Below are positions 10,989-22,199 of a stretch of DNA of 64,000 nt, piece after piece (position 1 is the stretch's first letter; every line of letters begins with the position of its first letter). A program made the translations under genes and the position numbers. This DNA comes from Hygrocybe punicea. Its lineage: Eukaryota; Basidiomycota; Agaricomycetes; Agaricales; Hygrophoraceae. The stretch covers positions 7,378,001 to 7,442,000 of the forward strand of contig OY744462.1 of NCBI GenBank assembly GCA_963556145.1, read 5' to 3'. The notes beneath the pieces are model-generated. The model searched no databases and was not told the DNA's origin. It saw only the letters and a list, made by a program, of their open reading frames with translations.

Positions 10989-12774
10989 TGTCACCACTTG
11001 TGTGTCCCATCCCCGCCTTTTTCGTAATTTCCTCTGGTCCAACATTGACACCGGCACCTATCCTTCTGCACTCACAACCGAGTATGATCCACCACTCCCT
11101 CAACCCTCTTCCTCCAAATACACTGATGCCCTGGTTTCTACAATCTCCCAACATCCCCACTTGTTCAAGATCATCACTCTGATCCATGTCGCTACCTTTG
11201 GTCTACTGCTCACTTCTCACCCAAACCATCCTTTTGTTCTCTCAGTTCTTACAGGGCTTCGTCAAGGATTCTGGCCATGGTTGGTCTGGGACCCCTCATA
11301 TCTGACCACACATGATGCAGCACACTGCCCCCCAAAAACTGAGAAAGAACGTGCCTTCATTCGTTCTCAGTGTGATAAGGAAGTTGCACTAGGTCGTTTC
11401 TCCCCTTCTTTCAGCACAAAACTTCTGCCAGGTATGTACAGCATGCCTATCCATGCTGTCCCCAAACCGTGATCCATCAATCTCTGCCTTGTTGTTGACC
11501 ACAGTGCCGGCGTTCATTCTCTCAACTCACTCATCTCTCGCTCTGCGATTGTAGGCTCATGCCTCGACATGTTACAAAACCTTGGGCAGGCGTTACTCAA
11601 TTTCCGACGAGATCATGGTACTGTTCCCGTGACACTTTTTAAGTCTGACATCTCTCAGGCTTACCGCCGGATGCCACTACATTTCCTTTACCAAGTGAAG
11701 CAAATCATGATGATCGATGGCAAGCAATTTGTAGATCGCAACAATAATTTTGGCAACAGGGGGGCCTACCGCATCTGGGCTGCCTTGATGGCACTAGTCA
11801 TTTGGATTGCTATATATATCAAGCATCTCGCAGACCTCTTTACCTACGTTGACAACACATTCTCTTTTGAGGTCACCAGTCACTTAGCTTACTATGCCCC
11901 TTACGATACTTGGTACCCACACAAGCAGACTCAGCTCCTCCTACTCTTGGATGAGATCAGCCTCCCCCATGAGAAGGAAAAGCAAGAGTTTGGTGACACA
12001 CTGATGATCATTGGTTTTGAATGTGATGCTAATGCGATGACTTTCACAATGGTACCCACTGCTTGTATCGACCTTTTGAATGCCATCATCGAGTTTGTCG
12101 AGGCAGCTTGAGGCGGCCGCCGGCACTTGCTGCACAAATTCCAACAAATGGCTGGCTGGGTCAATTGGTCTCTAAACATTTTCCCGCTCTTGCAACCTTC
12201 ACTGTCCAACATCTATGACAAGATTACTGGAAAGTCAAACTCAGATGCACTCATTTTCCTCAACAAAGCCATCATTGCTGACTTACTGTGGCTGCATCAT
12301 CATGTAGAATCCGCTGTGGGGGTACACGTCCTCAATGCCTCCGTTTGGGGGTCTCTGGATGCTGATGTCACAATATATGGTGACGCCTGCCTCACCAGTC
12401 TGGCCTTTGTCTACCCTTCCACCGGACTAGCCTTCCAGCACTGACCCCCTTCGTATGCCCCTCCTGGCAACATTTTCTACCTTGAATCCCTCGTGGTACT
12501 TTGGGCTCTTGAGCATGCCACTAGTGCTTCTTTCTCTGGTTGCTTGGCAATTTACACTGACAGCACAAACATGTTTGACATGTTTAACAGCCTCACAGCG
12601 AAACCACTTTACAACGAGATCTTCAAAAGTGCAGTTGATATCATGATTGCCCACTCCATTGACCTTCGTGTGTGCCTGATCGAAGCACACCAGCCCAACC
12701 TCCGGCTTCGGATCCACCCACTACCAACATTTGAAAAACCCCCTCAAATTACGCTGGGGTCACCACCACAATGA
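10981..12774 (+). pseudogene. Reverse transcriptase-RNase H of DIRS element
   Basis: One frame runs 10981-12774 with in-frame TGA at 11470-11472, 12109-12111 and 12442-12444. RT motif A is LFKSDISQAYRRMPLH, motif B lies around NFGNRGAYRIW, and motif C reads FTYVDN where YVDD is usual. The RNase H-like part follows (LAIYTDSTNMFDM). The second Asp of the RT active site is Asn (GAC to AAC), a change of the same C-to-T type on the other strand. The frame has no early ATG. Its final TGA overlaps the ATG of the recombinase (ATGA at 12771-12774), suggesting coupled translation in the intact ancestor. Confidence 0.8.
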
Positions 12775-13763
12775 CCACCCCACCCCCATGGTCCCGGCAG
12801 CACCTTCGCGAGCCGTGGACCCTCAAGCATTTATTACATGAACACTCAATAGCTTTAGGCCTTTCCATTGACAAATCTACTCATTCCACTTACTCTTCTG
12901 CTCTCAATTCCTACATCGCCTTCTGCAAAATCCACCATTTCCCCATAGACCCCACACCAGAAACCCGTAGCTTTTTCTTTGTCTTCATGTCCACCCACAT
13001 CAAACCTTCTTCAGTTGACAACTACCTGTCAGGAATTGCGAATCAGCTAGAGGACCACTTCCCCAATGCTCATAAACACTGCAACAGCCGCCTGGTTTCC
13101 AAAACCCTTGCCAGTTGCAAACGCCGTTTTGGCTCATCAACAAACCGCAAAGATCCGCTATCATGTACTGACCTGTGCCACGCCGTCACATCCTTCGGTA
13201 ACTCTCCATCCCATGATGACAAGCTTTTTATTGCACAGCTCCTCACTGGTTTCTTCGCGCTCCTGCGGCTCAGTGAACTCACGTACCCCAATCAATCTTC
13301 TCTACATAACCCCTGCAAACTTTCCCTACGTCACTCTGTCTCTTCCACGACAACAAGCTACAGCTATCTTCTACCTTCCCACAAAGTGGATGCTTTCTTT
13401 GAGGGCAACACACTCCACATTCAACAACTCCCTGCAGTTGATGACCCCTACCACCACTTCCATCTTTACTTGGCCTCTCGTGATGACCTTTTCCCCTTTC
13501 ACCCTCAGCTCTGGCTCAAGTCTGATGGCTCTGTCCCACGCTGCTCCTGGTTCATCAAATGCCTGCGGACTCTCTTCCCAGTCACATTGGCAGGCCAATC
13601 GTTGCGTGCAGGTGGTGCCACCTCTCTTGCTATTACAGGGGCACCACTGCACATCATCCAAGCTGCCGGCAGGTGGTCTTCTTCCGCTTTTCAGATCTAC
13701 ATTCGTAAAAACCCGATTCTTCTCCATGCCTTGATCCATGGTCGTCCCACTTTCTCCATCTGA
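12771..13763 (+). CDS. Tyrosine recombinase of DIRS element
   Basis: This is an uninterrupted 330-aa frame starting at an ATG that overlaps the RT stop codon. The N-terminal part is a SAM-like core-binding region (HSTYSSALNSYIAFC, then SSVDNYLSGIANQL). The catalytic part has ALLRLSELT (first Arg), GQSLRAGGATSLA (the second Arg in the HxxR position, with S where H is common), a GRWSS box and a Tyr in FQIYIRK (nucleophile candidate). In DIRS elements this enzyme replaces DDE integrase and joins a circular DNA intermediate to the target without a TSD. It is the least damaged ORF of the element. Confidence 0.85.
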   Translation: MTTPPPWSRQHLREPWTLKHLLHEHSIALGLSIDKSTHSTYSSALNSYIAFCKIHHFPIDPTPETRSFFFVFMSTHIKPSSVDNYLSGIANQLEDHFPNAHKHCNSRLVSKTLASCKRRFGSSTNRKDPLSCTDLCHAVTSFGNSPSHDDKLFIAQLLTGFFALLRLSELTYPNQSSLHNPCKLSLRHSVSSTTTSYSYLLPSHKVDAFFEGNTLHIQQLPAVDDPYHHFHLYLASRDDLFPFHPQLWLKSDGSVPRCSWFIKCLRTLFPVTLAGQSLRAGGATSLAITGAPLHIIQAAGRWSSSAFQIYIRKNPILLHALIHGRPTFSI

Positions 13764-14010
13764 CACTTTTTCAATCTCTCACTCTTCTGCAGTTTGTTTT
13801 TTTCTCTTGTGGGCTTATCTTTCCTTGGACTTTACTTGGACACTTGGACACTGGGCGCTTTCCTGCCAGTAACCCCTTTTCATTTTTCTTTCTGTCTTAT
13901 TGACTTTCATGTCATCCTCCCATCTTCTTTCTCAATCAGAACCCATCTTCTATAGACTTTTTATTGTACTCCACAAATGTCATTTTTTGATGGACTTGTT
14001 TTCTCTCCTG

Positions 14011-14082
14011 GCTCCAAGCCGGAGAGAGCAAGCTCCAATTATCTGGCTAATCTTCACATGCTCCTTACGCAGAGTCGATTAG
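14011..14082. repeat. Right inverted terminus of the DIRS-like element
   Basis: The reverse complement begins CTAATCGACTCTGCG and continues with GATTAGCCAG and AATTGGAGCTTGC, matching the two left-end copies at 9033 and 9111. Confidence 0.7.
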
Positions 14083-15098
14083 ACTCGAATAATGCCAAAG
14101 TGAGTCTTTTTTGTTATATTATTCCAGGAATTGAGCAAGTTATTACCAAATTAAGAAACTTTTCAATGAATGTTTCCAAATCACTTTTCGTGTGGATTGC
14201 CAGAGTTTTGATATTTTGGAGCATACATTTGGCCGCTTATATAATACACCACGTGACCTGGAAGACTGTATAACTACACTGGTGTTCGATTGGTCATCCC
14301 AAATCAGCCATGTGACCTGAGAGGCTGCGGCAGGCCAGATCCAGCCATGCTGCCATACAAAAAAGGCAGTGTCTGTCTGATATCCAGGGTTTGCCACACG
14401 GCATCGATGTGAAAGTTCTATGTAGATTTGATATAGAACTTTATAGACCACCAAATCAGGAAACGTGATTATTGTACAATTTCTGGTACTATACAGGCCA
14501 GCTACACTAAATCTCCTCCTGCTCTGGCGGCACTCAGCCCATCATCCTCTGTGTTAAAAGAAGTCAATCAGTGTAGAAGAGTAAAGGAAAATAGTAAAAG
14601 GGGATGTACTTGCCATTCTTTATCCTGGTAGTGTAGAGGAATGGCGGAGAGACGACGTGGTTGAGAATAAGTTGAACATGGCGAAGGTTCAAAATTTGGG
14701 CTCAGAGTTGTGACGGAGTTTGAATATATCACCTTGTTTCGCCAAGTCCTTCCACAATTTTCGCTAAGTCCTTCCGTGACATCAAATATACATGGAATTG
14801 ATGTTGACCCGACATTTGAGCTGTCAGTGATCGGTCCAGCCCAAGATTTGGCGCTGGGCCATGCTTAAATTTGATCAAAATTATATAAGTAAAGAAGTCG
14901 ATCTGTGATGACCATGAATACAATGTCATTTTCATCACCTTCTATCCACTGCTGAATTTAGAAATTAGATTGGGTTTGCAGCAGGATCAGAAATAAATAT
15001 CATCTATTTCTAGCGCTGCCTTTTTTAGGTCCCAGGGATGCTGTGAGCCAAACGGCGGTGTAGTGCGTGAACAAATCTACGATGGGTTATTATTATTA
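14083..15098. other. No gene recognised between DIRS and KDZ elements
   Basis: Only short frames without domains are present. The stretch holds AT-rich DNA and a GGTCATCCCAAATCAGCC string (about 14291), which recalls part of the KDZ terminal repeat and may be a relic of another copy. Confidence 0.5.
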
Positions 15099-15321
15099 CA
15101 GCCAATTCAGAAATGGATGACCAAATCAACTTTTTTTTTTTGTAACTTTTTTTTTTTGAGACTGGCAACCACCAGGCCAGCTGTATTACCATAACCGTTC
15201 ATGTCATGTGACACCAAGAGAATTGCTGAAATCACATAGAAATTCAAGTTATAAATTCATTGAGGGACATATGAGAAATGTGAAGCCTATGAAAATTAAA
15301 ATGTGGCTAGGTGAAGGAGGG
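15099..15321. repeat. Left terminal inverted repeat of KDZ element
   Basis: It pairs with 21978-22199 at roughly 95 % or better by eye. Differences are mostly in the T-tract and a few transitions. It contains CACCAGGCCAGCTGTATTAC and GTGACACCAAGAGAATTGC in both copies. Confidence 0.85.
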
Positions 15322-15539
15322 CTTCGACGTTAGAAAATAAAAGTTCGCATAATAACGCGAACTCAAAATGCGAACTCAAAACGCGAACTCGATAAACAAA
15401 CAGACTTTTAATTTCAATATTTTGAACTTTTCAGGACGCAGACTATTTAGGCACACGATCATACGATATTGCGGCCACATACCATTTATCATTGCTGGGC
15501 TTGTGCCCATTGTTCATCCCCTTGCTATCGCGCTCACTG

Positions 15540-18500
15540 ATGGCCTTGCTCAAGGACATCGTCGATCAACTTCATGTATTCCCTGATCTCTATTTATCAG
15601 TCCCACTTCAAAAGCTAAACGACTTCATTTGCTATGCTCGGCATCTGAAGCCCGAAATCCAACTCAACCAGCCATTCAAAGTCTTCGTCCCGCCCCTTCG
15701 GCTACCGCAATATATACATGAATTTCTGCATGATATACTGGCCTTGGACGATTTGGAGATGCTTCAATGCTGGATGGCGTTGAAGTCCGTCGTATGGGAT
15801 ACGAGTAGCGCCAATATGATCAACTGTGATTTCACACCAGCTGAAATGGCTGCATTTCAAGAATGTGGGATGAGAAGGGGTGACCGCACAACAGAAATGA
15901 TTGGCAAGTGATTGTACTGAGACTCAGTAGGCTGATGCTGAACTTTCCTTGTGTATTGCAGCACCCATCATCTTCTATCCTCCAATTTATGAGTGCCACC
16001 AGTGCAACGGCGGCCTGTCAGGTCACTCGAGGTACCCTGTTGTATTCTATTCTGAGAAATTAGGTGCCTGTGCAGCGTATGCATCGTCACTTTTGTGCAA
16101 ATGTGCGTATTAGTATGTTCTCCGTTGGTTAATATCTAACCTCACAGCATCTAGCATGCAAGATCCGCTTTCACCACAATTACTATGTCCAAGAGAATCT
16201 ACATTGTTACTATCGCGACCCTGCTGGCATTGTCGTGCCCAAAGTCATCCAGTTCGAAGAACATGCATTTATCGAAGCGCAATTGTGTGAGCATTTCACA
16301 TTGCAGATGCTTTTTGCATGGTGGGCATTCATAGCGTCATATTAGCACCCAAATTAAAGGATTTCCACAGGGTTTCAGCGCAAAATTGTGCCAACATCTA
16401 CAACCACTGTCCGCAAACATACAGTCCTCCACCATCTTGGCCGCAAACACTCACGCTAAACTGCGAACAAGTCTGGCATGCCTTTTTCCTCTACGCTTTG
16501 CTCCAAGATGCCGCCGAGCAAAACATCCCTCTGGTCCTACCCCATTTCGGCAATCAAGATGCCCATCTCCAGCGGAGCATAGAGAATCGGAACATGCGTA
16601 TCCTAATCCAGGGCCAACGTGAGAAGATGCATGCCTGTGTAACATGTGAGAAGTTCATCCCCGGTACGGGGTACAAAGGACTGCGTACGTTCTCACAAGT
16701 AATGTCTCTGATGATCGTTACATGTCCTTTGTAGGGCCGTTCCGAGGTGTTGTTGTTGACGGTCTCTCAATTGGTCGACCGTGCTGCAAGATTCACAACT
16801 GCACCCAACCTCTTATAAGCAACCGAAAGCATTTCTGCCATAAACACCAGGAAACTGAATCGAAAAAGTGTGTGGTAACCGATTGTCATGGCATTGTTGA
16901 AGCTGGCTTTGTCACTTGCTCGTTACCAGCCCATCGAGACCTAGAACTGTTCCGGAAGGAGAGTGGCCAGGCATTCTTTAAACTGCAACAGCGCCTGAAG
17001 CGATTCAATATCAATCAGATTGTCAATTCTTTTGGTGATGAAGCAGATATGAAAGACGAGGAGGAGGAGGAGGAGGAGGACACACCGAAGTCAGACGATG
17101 TAGAGGGTCGACATCCCTCTGAGTCCGTATCATCGATATATCACGAATCCGGACCAACCCGATGCCGCCATTCGACTTGCATTCAAACCCGACGTAACCC
17201 GACGCAACCCGATGTGACGTGACGTGACGTGACCCGACGTGACCGACATAACCCGACGTATGCCGCTTCGTCACAGCCGCTTTTGGGCTAAATCCGTCAG
17301 CCTCAAACGCCTCGGAGTTCCAATTCCAGGAGATGGATCTCTTCGGACTCAATCCCCGACTTCGGATTTACTTTATTTATGCATCCCATCGTCCTTTCGG
17401 AGATATGTAGGACTTTCTAGATCTTTTCCTTGCATATTCGTTTTCCCCTCCATTTCCTGTCTTCGTTGCTTTGCAACCCCCCTTTCCACATCCCCATTCC
17501 AACCTTTCTTTGTAGCTTACCATCGGCCGAAGTAGACATGTCCGAAAGTAGATTACTGTTTCCTGTACTATAAAAACGGTCCCCGACGACCGTACAAAAA
17601 TAAGATACCCTTAGTCCCCGTTTCCCTCATAGTCAGAATCGTTTAAATCCCTTCAAATGCTCGTCCACGTAGTTCCTTAGCCTTTTTATAGTTTACTTCG
17701 TTGTCTTCCTCATTGTTCCCGTATATTCATTCATCGTTTCCGACCCGACCCAACCCGACCCGACCCGTCGTACCCGACATCGTCGGGTTCATTCGTTTTC
17801 AGTCCGTTCACCATCGGGTTCATCGTTATTAGTCCGTTCATCGTCGGGTTCATCGTCATTTATCCATTTTCACTCCGTTCATCGCCGGATTCGTCGTTAT
17901 TAGTCCCGTTTATGCGGCGGCTTTACTTTTATTTCACTTTCACTTCCTTTTACTACAATTCCCGACACTGAATTATCCAGTCACTTCTACGCTGACACCC
18001 TTTGGATAGGATCTTTATTTCTTTATATAGTTCCGAAGCCACCAAGAACCCGCATCTACAACGAGGGCAATCGTAAACTGAAGGCTCGATTCGGACGCCG
18101 CCGGACTCACAATGAGCAATTGGTGGTTTGCTGTTGCGGTGTCATTGCTGCTCGTGCAACAATGTTTGGTGCTGAGGCTATTTCTGGTGTAAAGGTATGA
18201 GTATATCCTCGTCATTATTCTTATTATTGACTACTCTACCAACAGGACTTTCTTAAGTCAGTTTACAAGCACAACCCTGACAATTTACCAGATGTGATCT
18301 TCTTCGACAATAACTGTCGGCTTCAAGAACATCTGCAGAAGGAGACAGACACCTTCTTTCGACGAGTCATTCTTGCTGTGGACGTTTTCCACTTCAAGAG
18401 CAAGCACAAGGAAACTGACCAGTTTTGTCAACGGCATTGCAACCCGGCACTTTGGAAGGAGCTTGTTGACGAAAACAACAAGTGGGTCTTTAACTCTTCA

Positions 18501-18671
18501 GCAGCAGAACAAGCCAATGTCTGGCTTGGCGGTTATCTTGCGATGGTTCGGGAGATGCTACCGCATCGTTATGATTTTTTCCTCGATGAAATGATTAAGC
18601 GGAGGAATGAGAAACTTGTTGAGAAGTTGCGAGGAGTGGGAAAGCGGCCATATCACATACCTGAAGTCTAG
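15540..18671 (+). pseudogene. CxC5-CxC6-KDZ transposase gene, split by a solo LTR
   Basis: Exons are 15540-15903, 15962-16102, 16155-16320, 16371-16684, 16735-17098 continued at 18065-18194, and 18246-18671. The first intron has a GC donor (GCAAGT). If the LTR (17099-18060) and one ACGA copy are left out, the frame totals 1905 nt and closes to 634 aa. A CxC5-like domain comes first (YECHQCNGG, CKSCKIRFHHNYY, ACVTCEKF). CxC6 follows (DGLSIGRPCCKIHNC, KHFCHKHQ, CVVTDCHG, VTCSLPAHRDLE), then an acidic stretch, then the KDZ transposase C-terminal part (NRKLKARFGRRRTHNEQ, VIFFDNNCRL, VDVFHFKSKHKETD, FNSSAAEQANVWLGGY). KDZ transposases move large Agaricomycete elements. The start ATG at 15540 is the first in frame. 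The LTR adds stops, so the gene is inactive now, but otherwise it looks undamaged. Confidence 0.85.
17099..18060. mobile_element. Solo LTR inserted in the KDZ transposase gene
   Basis: A 962-bp insertion begins TGTAGAGGG and ends CGCATCTACA, so it has TG...CA ends and a 6-bp terminal inverted repeat (TGTAGA/TCTACA). ACGA lies directly before (17095-17098) and after (18061-18064), a 4-bp TSD. Removal restores the KDZ reading frame. It contains a TATA box (CTATAAAAACGG, about 17568) and many CCCGACC/CGTCGGG and GACGT repeats at both ends. No internal retrotransposon genes remain, as expected after LTR-LTR recombination. Confidence 0.85.
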
Positions 18672-18797
18672 CCATGTATTTACCGTTTTGAATCATGATG
18701 TCTGTTTTTTTTTTTTCACTTATAGTGGAAACGATTCCGAGTCAATTCAATCTCTATTCTCATCTAAATCAATGTAAAAAGACTACACTTCCATGAA

Positions 18798-21576
18798 TTA
18801 CACTCCTCCGTTCCTCTCACCCTTCTGTTTCTGAATGCACCTCCGCCAATAATCCTGTCCATCAGCTGATTCATCACTTGTATGCATTACAAGACCATAC
18901 CGATGACTCATTCTCAAAACATCGATAGCTACTTGTCGATCAATCTTCATGTCTTCCTGTGCCAAGCATACTGCTGCTTCTGGAATAAGAACACGTCGGA
19001 GGAAGTTCACAAACGAGAGTTCGTGACAGTCCTTGGCTGGCAACAGAACCTGCAAAACCCAGAAGATGATCATCGACCCCTTTTCCCCATAACTACCAAT
19101 GTCGGTGAGGGACATTCAATAATATGAACACCATACAACTTACTATCCAGCCGTGGCCATTTCAGCAGCTTCTGCATCGCCTACTCGTCCAAAGGCTTTA
19201 TCTTTCCCAATTTGCCCGATCTGAAGAAGTACCGCTTTGTAAAAATAATTGTCCCGAGGATCCGACCAAACTTGTAAAAGGTGTGATTTCAGAGCTTCGA
19301 CACGCTGACCTAGCTTAGCAAAATCAATGTATGAGGGCCATTTCCTCGCCTTGGGTTGCGCATCGAAGGTAGCCTCGACTGTGTGCCTTTCACAGTGTTC
19401 AGCAAGGGTCGCAATTCGCTTCCAGCTCGGTAATTTCTTGGAGCCCAAGGTCCGTCCCAGCTCTTTTCGAAGTGATAGTAGTATTGATGAAGGAGTTGCA
19501 GGCCAAGCTCCATCGCAGTAGGAACACGTGTGGACCAGGGTTTCATTGGCTGGAAGGTCATCAAAGGAAGAATCAAATGACGTGTCAGAATCAATCACAA
19601 AAGTAATGTCTTCATGATGGGTAGGATTGGCGGAGGGCACAGTCCCAGTCGTGTGATCAACAGTGCTCAGTACGTCAACAATAACCTCATCCTGGTTCAG
19701 CCCACTGGGCTCATCTTGTTGGTGACTCGGATCTGCGTGAGATTTCACATCAATGGTCTCCTGCAAAACATTCGCGTCCTGTGTCCCCGCAGTGGTAGCC
19801 GCAACGACATCGTTTGCAACTAGACTGGCTTTATGTTGCGCCAGGTCATGTTTACGTATTGCCTTGTCCAAGCTGTTTTCCACCTGGCTGCAGACAGTTT
19901 TGACAAAGTGGCACCATTCTCCATTGCGAGAGAGTCCTGCAGCAATGAATTTTTCTTTATCGGATTCCGTTGCCCGCTTCCAGATTCCATAATGCTTATT
20001 CCAACAAGTCTTCTTCCAGCCTCCTTTCACAGTTGGAAATGCTGCCTGAAATCGGTTCGCCAAGGTCCCATTCATCGTCGCCATGCTGTCAAATCCTGCA
20101 GCCATTGCTGTGACATACTTCAAAGGCCAATCTGCCTTCTTTGTAGCAGGTAAGTGGTGCCCGGTTTGTTGCAAGTTTTCATCATCAGATTTCTCGCCAG
20201 GCTTTATGATGGCATCTTTTAGCTCCAACGGTGCGATAGGTTGTCTTTGAGTAAGTGTTTCATATGCTGCACTTGTCGTTGTAGTCATTTCCGTAGCTGA
20301 CCAAAGAATGGGTTCTACAGTGGAAAGAGGTTCACATGTGTCGACTGATGGCAGTTGGTCTGTGGAACGGATGCGAGTTGGAGTTGGCAGTGTGTCATGG
20401 GTCACAGGAGCTGCTATGCGCATTTGAACAGGGTTATCAGGTGCAGTTAACCGTGCATTGTGGGTCACAGGAGATGCTATGCGCATTCGAACAGAGCGGT
20501 CCGGCGTAGTTGGGATGTTTATTGGACGTTTCCGTGATTGGTTACGGTTAAGGAGCCTATCTTGCTCATCATCCATTCCTTTTCCTTCAGTGACTCCACG
20601 CAACCGATATAGCAATGTATCCACCTGCGTAACATTGGTCAGAGTTTCCATTTCATGACAGACCCAGCGCCTTAGCTCAAGATCAAATGTCTCGATGACA
20701 GGGTTATTGAGCAGACCAAGATCATTTCGGATGCCCTCAGAACAGTGTGAAAGGGCAAAATAAGGATACTTTGCGCATTGGACTCGAAATATGTCTGATG
20801 TTTGACCCGAGCGCTGTCATTGGATCATCATTAACATGGTATGTGAGCTTTTCATTTATACACATGCCTTCCAAAAGATAATTGCAATATGCTTTTTCAA
20901 CAGGTCCTCTTGAACTTTCCGCTCAACTAAAGCATTAGTTTGCCTATGCCAATCATCAGCAGCACGTCGGTGTGCTTCATAGTGATCTTTGGTGAGTGGC
21001 CTGGTTGGATCATAGAAAACATCAACTGAACTGCTCTCCGCAGGTTGAACTTGTTGGAGGGAAGCTGAAGCTTTGGTATGTCGTGGTTCTTTGCATGCTA
21101 TGGCAGTTCCGGCTTGGTGATCCATGCAGCACTTTTTGCACATCAGGTTGGTGCAAGTGCTACATCCCCTTGGCGGTTGTTTACGATTTCGGCAATGTTT
21201 GCCATTACATCTGCCTCCAATGCCGGAAGGAGCCTCAGGAGGCAAATTTGTTGGTTGAATGCTGGCTGTAGTTGCACGTAATGGAGATGACACTGGTGTA
21301 GAAGCAGAGTTGGCAGTGAGAAGAGCTGGGTTTTCTTCACGACCGAAATCGTCTCGCCATCGTAAGAAGTGACTTTCTTCGGCATCACACTAAATGATAG
21401 TCAATAGCTTGTAGTACATAGTTATATTAGGAAATACATACCGCTTCATACCATCGGCCTTTGTTTTTAAGCTGAGCCGTTCCCCGACATAGATGCACAG
21501 TAATTGCGCCGCTACAGCCTTCCCGGGAACATAGGGGTAAAAACTCGTAAGTGGACAATCCGCTATGATGGGACAT
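18798..21576 (-). CDS. RTC4-like accessory gene of the KDZ transposon (4 exons)
   Basis: Exons on the minus strand are 21576-21442, 21389-20864, 20794-19144 and 19092-18798. They sum to 2607 nt and close exactly to 868 aa. The start ATG at 21576 opens MSHHSGLSTYEFLP. A Cys-rich segment follows (CNGKHCRN, CSTCTNLMCKKCC), probably zinc-binding. The long middle is low-complexity with Arg/Thr/Ser-rich repeats and a region with WKKTCWNKHYGIWKRA. The C-terminal third resembles the RTC4-like domain found near KDZ transposases (DNYFYKAVL, GYYGEKGSMII, FLRRVLIPEAAVCLAQED, YGLVMH). It is convergent with the transposase gene, 127 bp apart, inside the same TIRs, so it is cargo or an accessory factor. Its function in transposition is unknown. 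No stops or frameshifts were seen. Confidence 0.8.
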
Positions 21577-21861
21577 TCAGCAAGGGTTCATATAATTCTG
21601 TTGAGGGTTCACATAATTATTATATACAAGTACTAGTGACAATGGGTGGGTGGGGAGCCACGCTTGACAAGACGCGACACCTTGAATTCCCGATGATATC
21701 TACGCAGTTTACAAATGCAGACTCCAGAGAGAAAATGCGAACCTCCTCAAGCAAACGCGAACCCTATCACGTGTTGGGAAAGGTCCGCGTTTAGGTTCGC
21801 GTTTAGGTTCGCATTATTTTGCGAACTTTTTTTTGCTGGTGTCGAAGCTCTGAGGTGAAGG

Positions 21862-21985
21862 GCTAAATTATTTTTTGGTGGTGTAATAAACATTTTTGGT
21901 GCCAATTTCAGGCCACAAGTCATGGTTTGGACACCAAAAATCCATGTCATCTTGAATACACCACCAAAAAATAATTTAAACTTAT
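21862..21985. mobile_element. Small foldback element inside the right KDZ TIR
   Basis: The ends AAATTATTTTTTGGTGGTGTA and the matching ACACCACCAAAAAATAATTT are inverted repeats. An inner pair (TTTTTGGTG/CACCAAAAA) extends the pairing. The left TIR has no counterpart here (GTGAAGGAGGGCTTCGAC), so it is an insertion in the right TIR. No clear TSD was found. Confidence 0.6.
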
Positions 21986-22199
21986 TCAGCCCTTTACCTA
22001 GCCACATTCCAATTTTCATAGGCTTCACATTTCTCATATGTCCCTCAATGAATTTATAACTTGAATTTCTATGTGATTTCAGCAATTCTCTTGGTGTCAC
22101 ATGATATGAACAGTTATGGTAATACAGCTGGCCTGGTGGTTGCTGGTCTCAAGTTACAAAAAAAAAAGTTGATTTGGTCATCCATTTCCGAATTGGCTG
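21978..22199. repeat. Right terminal inverted repeat of KDZ element (outer part)
   Basis: This is the reverse complement of 15099-15321. Its inner continuation (about 21792-21861, with GCGAAC repeats) is separated from the outer part by the foldback insertion. Confidence 0.8.

Larger units (their letters stand above)
9033..14082 (+). mobile_element. DIRS-like (tyrosine recombinase) retrotransposon
   Basis: The coding order is Gag-like, RT-RNase H, then tyrosine recombinase, the DIRS organisation, rather than gag-pol with DDE integrase. The left end carries CTAATCGACTCTGC (9033) and a second diverged copy (9111-9165, CTAATTGACTCTGC). The right end (14011-14082) is their reverse complement, giving inverted termini as in DIRS elements. 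There are no LTRs. Gag and RT carry five in-frame TGA codons, while the recombinase frame is open. It is probably immobile but relatively young. Confidence 0.8.
15099..22199. mobile_element. KDZ-type DNA transposon with long terminal inverted repeats
   Basis: The left end from 15099 (CAGCCAATTCAGAAATGG) and the right end to 22199 (reverse complement CAGCCAATTCGGAAATGG) are near-identical over more than 200 bp. Inside lie two convergent genes, the transposase (15540-18671, plus) and an RTC4-like accessory gene (18798-21576, minus). Subterminal GCGAAC repeats occur at both ends (about 15336-15390 and 21735-21826) and may be transposase-binding sites. I could not define a TSD. A solo LTR (17099-18060) and a small foldback element in the right TIR (about 21862-21985) are later insertions. 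Confidence 0.85.

Noticed and set aside
15492..15539. Earlier start of the KDZ gene at 15492
   Set aside because: The codon is TTG; the first in-frame ATG is 15540.
17160..17260. GACGTGACGTGACCCGAC repeats as a possible CRISPR or regulatory array
   Set aside because: The repeats lie inside a eukaryotic LTR, have no spacers of uniform length, and are ordinary LTR-terminal repeats.
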